IMG/VR virus record: IMGVR_UViG_3300032087_004344
Location: 1 to 29,836 of that record
From: a virus
Reading direction: 5' to 3' (one strand)
DNA: 29,836 nucleotides
The notes under the pieces were generated by a model, which was given only the letters and a program-made list of their open reading frames with translations, ran no database searches and had not been told where the DNA came from. Below are positions 6,528 to 12,578 of this stretch, in pieces (positions within the stretch are counted from its first letter, which is position 1; each line of letters begins with the position of its first letter). The position numbers were made by a program, and so were the translations under genes.

Positions 6528-7213
6528 AGACTTCCGACGCGGTGAACGAACTGGCCACGGCGCTGGCCTCCGCCCAATCAAGCATGGGTCCGGCCATCAA
6601 GGGCGCGCGGAACCCTCACTTCCGGTCCAGCTACGCGGACTTGTCCTCGGTGGTCGAGGCCATCCGGGAGCCGTTCACGGCGAACGGCCTGGCCTGGGTC
6701 CAGGCTCCGGCGCTCGATGTCGAGCGGAACGTGGTCACGGTTACGACTCGCATCCTTCACACTTCCGGCCAGTGGGTGGAGGCGGAGGTCTCGGCGGTAC
6801 CTGGTCGCGGCAAGGGTGCGGACTTGTCTCCTCAGTCCGTCGGCTCGTGTATCACCTACCTCCGACGCTACGGCCTCCAGGCGCTGGCCGGTGTTCCGTC
6901 GGCTGACGATGACGGGGAGGCGGCCATGGGTCGTGGTGGGCGCTCAGCGCCTCGAGGAGGCGCGCGGGGCTCCGCTCCCATGTCTCGGCCTACCTCTCCA
7001 CCTCCGGCGCCTCCTGCGGCGCGCTGGAGCGATGAGGAGCGGGCGCGCTTCTGTGCGGCGCTCGGGGACCTGGGCCTCCAGTATGAGGCGGTCGCGGCGT
7101 ACTGCGAACGGGTGAAGCGTCCCCGGCCTTCCGCCATGGGTGAGGAGCGGCGCGTCCAGCTGCTGGCCTACCTCCAGGGGGCGCCGGACGTAGTCTCGGA
7201 GCTCGGAGAATGA
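6524..7213 (+). CDS. erf: ERF-family single-strand annealing protein, 229 aa
   Basis: ERF proteins anneal complementary single strands and promote circularisation or recombination of phage DNA. The N-terminal core matches the family pattern: NPHFRSSYADLSSV at about 30-43, a beta-rich middle, and QSVGSCITYLRRYGLQALAG at about 104-123 followed by the acidic VPSADDDGE. A Pro/Arg/Gly-rich linker (about 135-165) leads to a helical C-terminal region. GTG 6524 overlaps the previous stop as GTGA. It ends in an ATGA overlap with the next gene. Together with the RuvC-like gene downstream it forms a recombination module, useful for a phage without its own polymerase. Confidence 0.85.
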   Translation: MKTSDAVNELATALASAQSSMGPAIKGARNPHFRSSYADLSSVVEAIREPFTANGLAWVQAPALDVERNVVTVTTRILHTSGQWVEAEVSAVPGRGKGADLSPQSVGSCITYLRRYGLQALAGVPSADDDGEAAMGRGGRSAPRGGARGSAPMSRPTSPPPAPPAARWSDEERARFCAALGDLGLQYEAVAAYCERVKRPRPSAMGEERRVQLLAYLQGAPDVVSELGE

Positions 7214-7704
7214 TTCGCCTCTGCGCGGTCAAGGGTTGCACGGGGGCCGCGGTGGCCCTCGTGCGTGTGAAGGCGCCTGGATGGAACGTCGCAGAGTCGC
7301 GGCGCGTCTGCTCGGCGCATCGGTCCCAGCTAATGGAGAGCAACATGGGAAAGCATAAAGACGAGATGAACGAGGTAACGGTGGCCCTGCGGTCGGTGCT
7401 GGTCGAGGTGGACCGGTTCATGGACGCGGAACTGGTGGCGGACCTGGATGCGCTGTCGTGTCTCGGGATGCTCCGGAAGTGGGCGCTGGACCACGAGAAG
7501 CGTTCACACGCGGCGCTCGACACGGTGGACAAGCGCCTGGCCTCCACCTCCTCGGACCTGAGCGTGGCGCGGGACCTGGTCGGCCTGGCGCTTCAGCGCA
7601 TCGAGGAGGACGAGGATGTCCTGGACTGGACTGGTAGCGGGCGGCGGGTGGTCTCCCGTCTCCTCGAGGCCGCGGTGTCCGAGATGGAACGTGGCAATGG
7701 GTGA
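7210..7704 (+). CDS. Unknown protein with N-terminal Cys motif, 164 aa
   Basis: Not recognised. From ATG 7210 (ATGA overlap with ERF) the first 45 residues hold CAVKGC (Cys5, Cys10) and CSAH (Cys34, His37), a possible zinc-binding knuckle. The remainder is helical, with repeated acidic heptad-like segments (about 60-155) that could form a coiled coil. An internal ATG at 7345 has its own GGAGAG site and would give a 119-aa protein without the Cys region, so two products or the shorter product alone are possible. It overlaps the next gene by 8 bases. Confidence 0.65.
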   Translation: MIRLCAVKGCTGAAVALVRVKAPGWNVAESRRVCSAHRSQLMESNMGKHKDEMNEVTVALRSVLVEVDRFMDAELVADLDALSCLGMLRKWALDHEKRSHAALDTVDKRLASTSSDLSVARDLVGLALQRIEEDEDVLDWTGSGRRVVSRLLEAAVSEMERGNG

Positions 7705-8047
7705 GCGGGCCTACACCCACTGGACCCTCCCGGAGCTCCGGCGCATCTCGCTGCGTCGGGTCTCCGGTGAGGCGTGGTCCTCCATCGTCGAGGACTACGG
7801 TGTGAGCGAATCGTCCATCCGGGACGCGCTCTCGAGGAACGGCCTGGCCTACGGGTCTCGCATGGGAAAGGCGGAGCGCCTGGCCATCGTGCGGGACGCG
7901 GTCGAGCTGCGCTCGAGGCGCTGCACGTGGGACGAGATTGCAACGCGGCTCCGGTGGCCGATGACGGTGGCGGCATTGCGGGCGGCCTGCTCGAGGTACG
8001 CCATGAACAACCAGGCGCCACTCTGGCGCGGTCGGGGGTCTCGATGA
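7697..8047 (+). CDS. Helix-turn-helix DNA-binding protein, 116 aa
   Basis: The segment WSSIVEDYGVSESSIRDALSRNGL (residues about 27-50) has the spacing of a homeodomain-like or resolvase-type helix-turn-helix. A second similar unit is RCTWDEIATRLRWPMTVAALRAACSRY near 75-101, so the protein may carry two DNA-binding units. It lies between recombination genes and overlaps the RuvC-like gene as ATGA. Possible roles are late-gene regulation or a DNA-binding partner of the resolvase. The start at ATG 7697 is inside the previous gene's last codons. Confidence 0.65.
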   Translation: MGERAYTHWTLPELRRISLRRVSGEAWSSIVEDYGVSESSIRDALSRNGLAYGSRMGKAERLAIVRDAVELRSRRCTWDEIATRLRWPMTVAALRAACSRYAMNNQAPLWRGRGSR

Positions 8048-8538
8048 CGTGGGCGGTGGGGATTGACCCGGGGAGGAAGGGCGCCATGGTCGCGCTCTCC
8101 ACGGACGACGAGGTCCTGGTGTACCGGTCGCGCTTGGCGGCCGGGTGGCGCTCGGACCAGGAACGCCACGAGGCGTGGCTGGAACTGCTGCGGGAGGTGG
8201 GTGGGTCCGCTTCCATCGGCCTGGTGTGGGTCGAGCTCCAGCACGTGCGGCACGGCCAGCGTGGCCAGGTTGCACACGTGCGGGAGGCTGGCATGTGGTG
8301 CGGGTGGGCCGTTTCGTGGGGCCTTCGCCTCGAGGAGCGGCGGGCCTCCGGCAATGACGGATGGAGAGCGGCGGCCGGTCTCGGTCCTCGAGCGGGGAAA
8401 CAGGATGTCCTCGAGCTCGTGGAGCGTCGGCTCCCGAACCTGGACCTGGCGCCTGGTCGTCTCCGGGTGCCTCATATGGGCATCGTGGACGCTGCCGGGA
8501 TTGCACTGGGAGCGCGCTCCCATTGGCGGCGGTCGTGA
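8044..8538 (+). CDS. RuvC-like Holliday-junction resolvase, 164 aa
   Basis: RNase H-fold nucleases of this type cut four-way junctions or branched replication intermediates before packaging. The N-terminal strand VGIDPGRKGAMVAL gives the first catalytic Asp (Asp8). VWVELQHV gives Glu64 after the second strand set. GIVDAAGIALGA near the C terminus gives Asp149 in the family-typical helix. The length is that of bacterial RuvC. It overlaps neighbours on both sides (ATGA, GTGA). It probably works with ERF on replication and recombination intermediates. Confidence 0.85.
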   Translation: MTWAVGIDPGRKGAMVALSTDDEVLVYRSRLAAGWRSDQERHEAWLELLREVGGSASIGLVWVELQHVRHGQRGQVAHVREAGMWCGWAVSWGLRLEERRASGNDGWRAAAGLGPRAGKQDVLELVERRLPNLDLAPGRLRVPHMGIVDAAGIALGARSHWRRS

Positions 8539-8828
8539 GCTTCAGGGCCTACCGCATCCACGGCCATCGGGTCACGGTCTACACCGACGACGCGACGGGG
8601 AACGGGCGCGCGATTCTCGCTCGAGGAACGCGGCGCGTGTACCTCGGGGAGCTGCTGGTCCAGACGCTCGACGAGCTCCACTCCTTTCTCTCGGACCCTA
8701 CGCCGGGAGTGGAGGCGTGGGAACCGGAGAGGCCGTGGCCGTGGCGGCAGCAACACTACCTCGGCGTCGACATTCGGGACGCGTTGTCCTGGCTTGTCCG
8801 TCGAGCTCATCAACGAGGGGAGATGTGA
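8535..8828 (+). CDS. Unknown small protein, 97 aa
   Basis: Starts at GTG 8535 overlapping the RuvC-like stop (GTGA) and ends in ATGTGATG, sharing one base with the next start. An N-terminal beta-rich part (RAYRIHGHRVTVYTDD, residues 4-19) is followed by helices. No motif recognised. Position makes it an early accessory gene. Confidence 0.7.
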   Translation: MSFRAYRIHGHRVTVYTDDATGNGRAILARGTRRVYLGELLVQTLDELHSFLSDPTPGVEAWEPERPWPWRQQHYLGVDIRDALSWLVRRAHQRGEM

Positions 8829-9220
8829 TGGCATTCGAGGAAACAGAACTAGACCGGGCGTTCACTCGATGGCTCGAGAAACAGACCGGGCCACGGTGGC
8901 CACGGTCTCCGGGCTTCCATACCCGGCAAGGGCAACGGAACTGGAGCGGAGGAGCGCCGTGGACGTATGACGGGCGCGCCTGGTGGGTCCGGCTCGGCGG
9001 CGTCCCTCGAGGGTTTGCGGGTCGAGCGTGGGCGCTCGGCCTCCTCGAGGCCGTACCTGCGGAGCACATGCCAGCGGCCACTCGAGACGGCCAGGGGCGG
9101 TGGGTCGTCCAGCTCCACCTCGAGGGCCGCGCTTGGCGGGAGGTGGACGTAGACGCGTGCGTGGCGGTCGCTCGGCTTCTCATGGCGGCCTACCCGCTCG
9201 AGGACTCCGACGGCTCGTAG
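8828..9220 (+). CDS. Unknown Trp/Arg-rich protein, 130 aa, last gene of the rightward unit
   Basis: Not recognised. Residues about 20-60 are rich in Trp, Arg and Gly (for example APWTYDGRAWWVRLGG), followed by beta/alpha segments and a final helix. The start is ATG 8828 in a TGATG coupling. Its last 31 bases overlap in opposite orientation with the end of the endolysin gene, so no terminator can lie between the two units without being inside coding DNA. Confidence 0.7.
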   Translation: MAFEETELDRAFTRWLEKQTGPRWPRSPGFHTRQGQRNWSGGAPWTYDGRAWWVRLGGVPRGFAGRAWALGLLEAVPAEHMPAATRDGQGRWVVQLHLEGRAWREVDVDACVAVARLLMAAYPLEDSDGS

Positions 9221-9675
9221 GTCCGGTAGCGCTTCTCTCCGGTGGCCGGGTCGCGGTAACAGTGGAGGAACTGGCGCCGGTTGCGTCCACTTCTCGAGTG
9301 CGAGACGTGGACGTGGCCACCCACTTCCGGGCTGTACCAGATGACCTGGTCCACCGGTACCTCGAGGAGGCGGAGGACGTCGGCTACCTGGCGCGCGTCG
9401 TGGCGGTCTACCAGGACGATGTCGGCCGCTTCTCCTCGGACATGCTGGGAGGTGGAGCTCCCTCCGATGGCGCGGTTAACGTCCGGCGCTCGATACCCGG
9501 ACGTCACCCGGATTGCTCCGAGCTCGTCCCGGAGTGGGTCCAGCACCTCGGCCACGAGGTGGCGGAGTGCCACCACTATCTCCGGCGGTGGGGTATTCGG
9601 GTGTCCCATGCGGGCGGCTGCGGAGCTGCGGGTGAACTCCCGCAACGTGAACCACCTTCCCAGCTTCTCACTCAT
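9190..9675 (-). CDS. Endolysin, peptidase M15 (M15A-like) family, 161 aa
   Basis: A zinc D-Ala-D-Ala carboxypeptidase-type or endopeptidase-type enzyme cutting peptidoglycan peptides. The family signature is clear: VTSGYRAPDVNRAIGG at 57-72, then SQHVRGEAADI at 76-86 supplying zinc ligands His78 and Asp85, and HVHVSH at 121-126 supplying the third ligand, probably His123. The N-terminal FTLREFTRSSAAAR (9-22) is the usual lead-in of the M15_3 group. There is no signal peptide or binding domain, so export needs a holin. It lies at the end of the leftward unit after the spanin-like gene, overlapping it by 8 bases. Confidence 0.9.
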   Translation of the reverse strand: MSEKLGRWFTLREFTRSSAAARMGHPNTPPPEIVVALRHLVAEVLDPLRDELGAIRVTSGYRAPDVNRAIGGSSTSQHVRGEAADIVLVDRHDARQVADVLRLLEVPVDQVIWYSPEVGGHVHVSHSRSGRNRRQFLHCYRDPATGEKRYRTYEPSESSSG

Positions 9676-10060
9676 CGGGGCATCCCTCCCAACGCTTCAC
9701 GAGGACGGCCTGGAGTCCAGACTCCTGGCATCTCTGCGCGTTGGATTCTCCGTCTCGGACGCACCATGCCCACGCACACTGCGGGGACATCGGGCTCCCT
9801 CCGAGCTCCTCGACGCACTGCGGTGGAACGTCGGTGAGCTTGTCCGCTATCCGCGTCTCCCTCTCGGCCTCCTCGAGGGCTACGCGTTGCACCTCCTCGA
9901 GGAGCGCCTGGTTCCCACGGTTGAGCTCGGCCACGGTTTCCCGGTTGGCCTCGAGCGCTTCCTGTGCGGCGCTCGGCTTCAATCCCCATCCGGCTCCGAA
10001 TCCGGCTCCGGCTGCAACGATGACGGCCACGGCCGCCCATCCTACGGGGCCCACCTTCAA
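9668..10060 (-). CDS. Rz-like inner-membrane spanin candidate, 130 aa
   Basis: One N-terminal membrane segment (residues about 5-28, WAAVAVIVAAGAGFGAGWGL) is followed by a long charged coiled coil (about 32-75, many Glu/Ala/Arg heptads) and a Cys-containing periplasmic end. This is the layout of i-spanins, which act after endolysin to disrupt the outer membrane. It directly precedes the endolysin. The start is TTG 10060, overlapping the previous stop as TTGA; GTG 10054 is also possible. No clear overlapping Rz1 lipoprotein with a lipobox is seen in the other frames, so the o-spanin is missing or divergent. Confidence 0.65.
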   Translation of the reverse strand: MKVGPVGWAAVAVIVAAGAGFGAGWGLKPSAAQEALEANRETVAELNRGNQALLEEVQRVALEEAERETRIADKLTDVPPQCVEELGGSPMSPQCAWAWCVRDGESNAQRCQESGLQAVLVKRWEGCPDE

Positions 10061-10212
10061 CGCTTCCCGCGGTTCTTCTTCCCGCGCTTCTTGTTGGCCT
10101 CGACGGCGCGGAGCTGCTTCAACGCTTCGCGCCTGGTCTTAGCCTTCTTCGACAGTGGCCGTCCGGCCTTCGTCGTGGCCTTGTATCCGCCACGGGTTTT
10201 CACAATCGCCAC
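10057..10212 (-). CDS. Very basic small protein, 51 aa
   Basis: The reading frame starts with GTG 10212, eight bases after GGAGG of the junction GGAGGTAGCCGTGGC. About a third of residues are Lys or Arg, including KTRGGYKATTKAGRPLSKKA at the N terminus and a KKRGKKNRGKR end. The GGYK..T..G.PLSKK pattern is familiar from small uncharacterised proteins of aquatic phages, but the function is unknown. It closes a row of three basic genes and overlaps the spanin gene by four bases. Likely roles are nucleic-acid binding or DNA condensation in the virion, which is inference. Confidence 0.6.
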   Translation of the reverse strand: MAIVKTRGGYKATTKAGRPLSKKAKTRREALKQLRAVEANKKRGKKNRGKR

Positions 10213-10214
10213 GG

Positions 10215-10544
10215 CTACCTCCGCTTTTTGCGCTGTGCTGGCGCTCGACGGCCTGCGGCCTTCGCGCGTGTTCCGGCCTTGGTGAACTTCCGACTGGGAG
10301 TCTTCGAGGAGACCTTCTTGGAGGGTCGGCAGTAGGAACGGGAACCACCGGCGCCTGTCGCTCCGCATGGCTTCCCGGACTTTGTCTTCCACTTCTCCTT
10401 CTCCCAGCGCTTCAACGAGGCGCCGGCCTCTCCCTTTCGGACCTGGCCTTTCTTCTTGCGACACTTAGCAACGGCCTGCGAGGCTCGAGCGGACGGCCAT
10501 TTTTTATACTGGCGCTTGATTTTTTTTGTGCATGCATCGGCCAC
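10215..10544 (-). CDS. Basic DUF5872-like protein, 109 aa
   Basis: Lys/Arg-rich protein with the pattern I associate with DUF5872: KKWPSARASQAVAKCRKKKG (14-33), then SLKRWEKEKWKTKSGKPCG (43-61), YCRPSKKVSSKTP. Four Cys are spread through it. The function of the family is unknown; it is frequent in phages and giant viruses and may bind nucleic acid. The start is GTG 10544; no ATG is available in frame nearby. It follows the previous stop by two bases, with the stop TAG lying inside the ribosome site. The family name is from memory of the motif and not confirmed by a search. Confidence 0.7.
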   Translation of the reverse strand: MADACTKKIKRQYKKWPSARASQAVAKCRKKKGQVRKGEAGASLKRWEKEKWKTKSGKPCGATGAGGSRSYCRPSKKVSSKTPSRKFTKAGTRAKAAGRRAPAQRKKRR

Positions 10545-10546
10545 GG

Positions 10547-10792
10547 CTACCTCCGGGACTTGGAACCACTACAGCGCCAGCGCTTCCGGGAAAGGCGGAG
10601 CGGGCTGTTCGGGTTCTTGGCGGCCTTCGGGTGGGCCTTCATCTGGCCAGCGCTCCGAGCGCAGTAGGCGTCTCCCTTACTGGTCCCCGGCTTGACCTTG
10701 GCTCCCTTCGCTCCGTAGGAGGTGCGCCTGGTGCGTCCGGTCTTCGGGTCCTTGTAGGTCTTCACGCGGGCCTTTCCCTTCGCTGGCTTCAT
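10547..10792 (-). CDS. Basic DUF6321-like protein, 81 aa
   Basis: A short, strongly basic protein with TSYGAKGAKVKPGTSKGDAY (24-43), CARSAGQMK and RLSRKRWRC. The order GAKG...PGT.KGD.YCARS...LSRK.W.C matches what I recall of DUF6321 proteins in aquatic phages. Function is unknown. ATG 10792 overlaps the previous stop as ATGA, and it is followed at once by a second, DUF5872-like basic protein, so the two probably form a unit. Two Cys and many Lys suggest nucleic-acid or metal binding. Confidence 0.7.
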   Translation of the reverse strand: MKPAKGKARVKTYKDPKTGRTRRTSYGAKGAKVKPGTSKGDAYCARSAGQMKAHPKAAKNPNSPLRLSRKRWRCSGSKSRR

Positions 10793-11109
10793 GGCGCGGA
10801 CTCCTGCGATGGTGCGGGGAGGCGGGAGTAGAGTCCGCCCACTCGGCGGTCGATGCGCTCGAGCTGTCCCATGAGGGCGTCCGACCGCTCGTGGCAATCC
10901 CTCATCGAGGCCAGCCATGCCTCCCGGTCGGCGGCGTGCTGCTCGAGGAGGTCGTCCACCTGTGTGAGGTGCTTGTCTACCCATGCCTTCACGGCGGGGA
11001 GGATGGACTGTGTCGCCACTCGCCAGACCGCCACGAGCATACCCAGGAGGAGGACCAGGCTGCTGGTCGGGCCGGTGAGCATGGACACGAGTGCGGCGTG
11101 GTCTTCCAT
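10789..11109 (-). CDS. Single-pass membrane protein with coiled coil, holin candidate, 106 aa
   Basis: One strong membrane segment at residues about 16-32 (SSLVLLLGMLVAVWRVA) is followed by an amphipathic helix and a charged coiled coil to about residue 90. It lies upstream of spanin and endolysin genes in the lysis end of the leftward unit and is the best local candidate for the holin the signal-less endolysin needs. Holins with a single segment exist, but the long coiled coil is also compatible with an unrelated membrane anchor. It shares one base with the previous stop (TGATG). Confidence 0.5.
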   Translation of the reverse strand: MEDHAALVSMLTGPTSSLVLLLGMLVAVWRVATQSILPAVKAWVDKHLTQVDDLLEQHAADREAWLASMRDCHERSDALMGQLERIDRRVGGLYSRLPAPSQESAP

Positions 11110-11336
11110 CAGCTGCTCGTCGGCTCGGGGTCACGGGCCACGAGCTCGACCACGTCGTAGAGGCCGAGCTGCTGCAAGTGCGTGGCCAGGACTGGCGTCT
11201 GGCCTGCGGCAATGCGTGCGAGGATGTCCGCTCGGACTCCATCCCAGACCACGGCGTCCCATGCGGAACGAACGAGGACCACGGGCTCGAGGTCTCCCTG
11301 GACTGCGTTGGTTACGTCAATGTCCTGGCGATTCAT
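11109..11336 (-). CDS. Unknown small protein, 75 aa
   Basis: Starts at ATG 11336 overlapping the fibre-like gene's stop (ATGA). The protein is acidic and helical with no Cys or membrane segment, containing VRADILARIAAGQTPVLATH near residues 34-53. It sits between a receptor-binding-type gene and the membrane protein. Function unknown. Confidence 0.7.
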   Translation of the reverse strand: MNRQDIDVTNAVQGDLEPVVLVRSAWDAVVWDGVRADILARIAAGQTPVLATHLQQLGLYDVVELVARDPEPTSS

Positions 11337-12115
11337 GGCGCGTTCCCTGCTGGTCCAATGGGTGTCCGGATGACCCGGTAGAAGATGTGGAACGCGTTGG
11401 TCTGTCCGGCTGTGATGGCTCGGGTGCTCGAGGCTCCCATGTTCAGCTGGAGGTACACGGTTCCGGTGTAGTTGGTTGCGGTCCGGTTCACGAGGCCGGT
11501 GGTGGCTCCGCTGGTCTGGATGGCCCACCCGAACGCCAGACCGGACTTTCCTTTGATAAACGCGGTGCGGCCGTAGCCGTACCGGTTGTTTAGATTGAAC
11601 GCGGCAAGCGGGGACGCGGTGGTCCGAATCTGGCCGATGAGGGCCACTCCATCGGTGCGGTCCGGGGACCAGTAGAGTCCGGCCAGGTTGGCGGTACTGT
11701 TGCTTGTCGAGGTCGGGTTGGAACTGACTCCGAGCGCGTACATGGTCCGAGCGCATCCGGCCACGGCGGGGATGTCTACCCACGTCTCGAGCGTCCATCC
11801 GTCGTCGGCCAGGCTAACCGCGGTACCGTCCGGATACTCCAGCTGCTTGTAGTAGCGCTGGCCGGTGAACGTGCTCCCATCGATGGCGTCGTCTGACGTG
11901 GCCGTGAATGCGTTCCACGTGACGGTCGTTTCACCACTGGCCACGGCTACGCTATCCACGCGTCCGTTTCCACCTGGGTCCGAGGACGTCCACGTCCCGT
12001 CGGTGATGTCGATGGCCTCCCAGTCGGGGAGCGTGGCGCCTCCACCTCCTCCACCGGGCACCACTCCACCGGTGGCGCCTCCGGTGTACGGGTCGAACAT
12101 GCGGGCGATGGGCAT
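11333..12115 (-). CDS. Fibre- or decoration-like beta-rich virion protein, 260 aa
   Basis: A short N-terminal region leads into a Gly/Pro linker (GGATGGVVPGGGGGGA near 12-27) and then a Thr/Ser/Asn/Gly-rich beta domain with no enzyme motif. Composition resembles tail-fibre or head-fibre adhesins. ATG 12115 is preferred because GGAG lies nine bases upstream; GTG 12124 is in frame but has no spacing to that site. It comes after the 2060-aa internal virion protein and a small beta protein, a place where receptor-binding genes are often found. Exact role is inferred. Confidence 0.6.
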   Translation of the reverse strand: MPIARMFDPYTGGATGGVVPGGGGGGATLPDWEAIDITDGTWTSSDPGGNGRVDSVAVASGETTVTWNAFTATSDDAIDGSTFTGQRYYKQLEYPDGTAVSLADDGWTLETWVDIPAVAGCARTMYALGVSSNPTSTSNSTANLAGLYWSPDRTDGVALIGQIRTTASPLAAFNLNNRYGYGRTAFIKGKSGLAFGWAIQTSGATTGLVNRTATNYTGTVYLQLNMGASSTRAITAGQTNAFHIFYRVIRTPIGPAGNAP

Positions 12116-12116
12116 G

Positions 12117-12542
12117 TCACTCACTCCACGTGATGCAGGACTGCGACCACGTCCCCGTACCCTGGTCGAGTCGGAGGTGGATGTAGAGCGTGGCGCCTCC
12201 CAGAATCTGGTTCACGGGGATGCCCACCTCGATGGCGGCGCATCCGGCGGTGGCCGTCGTGTGTCCCAACGAGAGGGCGGCCTCCGTCGAGGGCCCCACC
12301 TGGTAGTCCCCGGCGGCGTCGAGGCTCAAGGTGGCGAAAACCTTAGGCGTGGCCGAGAGTCCGGCCAGGCCGGTAATGCGGATGTGCATGGACTCGACGC
12401 GACCACGGAACGGGGACACGAGTGCTACCACGTCCTCGAGCATGTTCACGGCGTGGTTCGTTGCGGGGGCGTAGGCGTTGGAAACGGCCACGTCCTCCAC
12501 TTTCATGGCGTCGTGTAGGTAGTGGGTGACTCTCGTGGGCAT
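12117..12542 (-). CDS. Small beta-rich structural protein, 141 aa
   Basis: Not recognised. Starts at ATG 12542 behind GAGGAGG. The protein is soluble and predicted mostly beta, with a Val/Ala/Thr-rich composition and segments such as ATNHAVNMLEDVVALVSPF and YIHLRLDQGTGTW. It is placed between the giant internal virion protein and a fibre-like gene, so a fibre accessory, chaperone or minor virion protein is likely. Confidence 0.65.
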   Translation of the reverse strand: MPTRVTHYLHDAMKVEDVAVSNAYAPATNHAVNMLEDVVALVSPFRGRVESMHIRITGLAGLSATPKVFATLSLDAAGDYQVGPSTEAALSLGHTTATAGCAAIEVGIPVNQILGGATLYIHLRLDQGTGTWSQSCITWSE

Positions 12543-12578
12543 CGTGTCCTCCTCGTCGTGGACGGCGTTTGTATCGTA

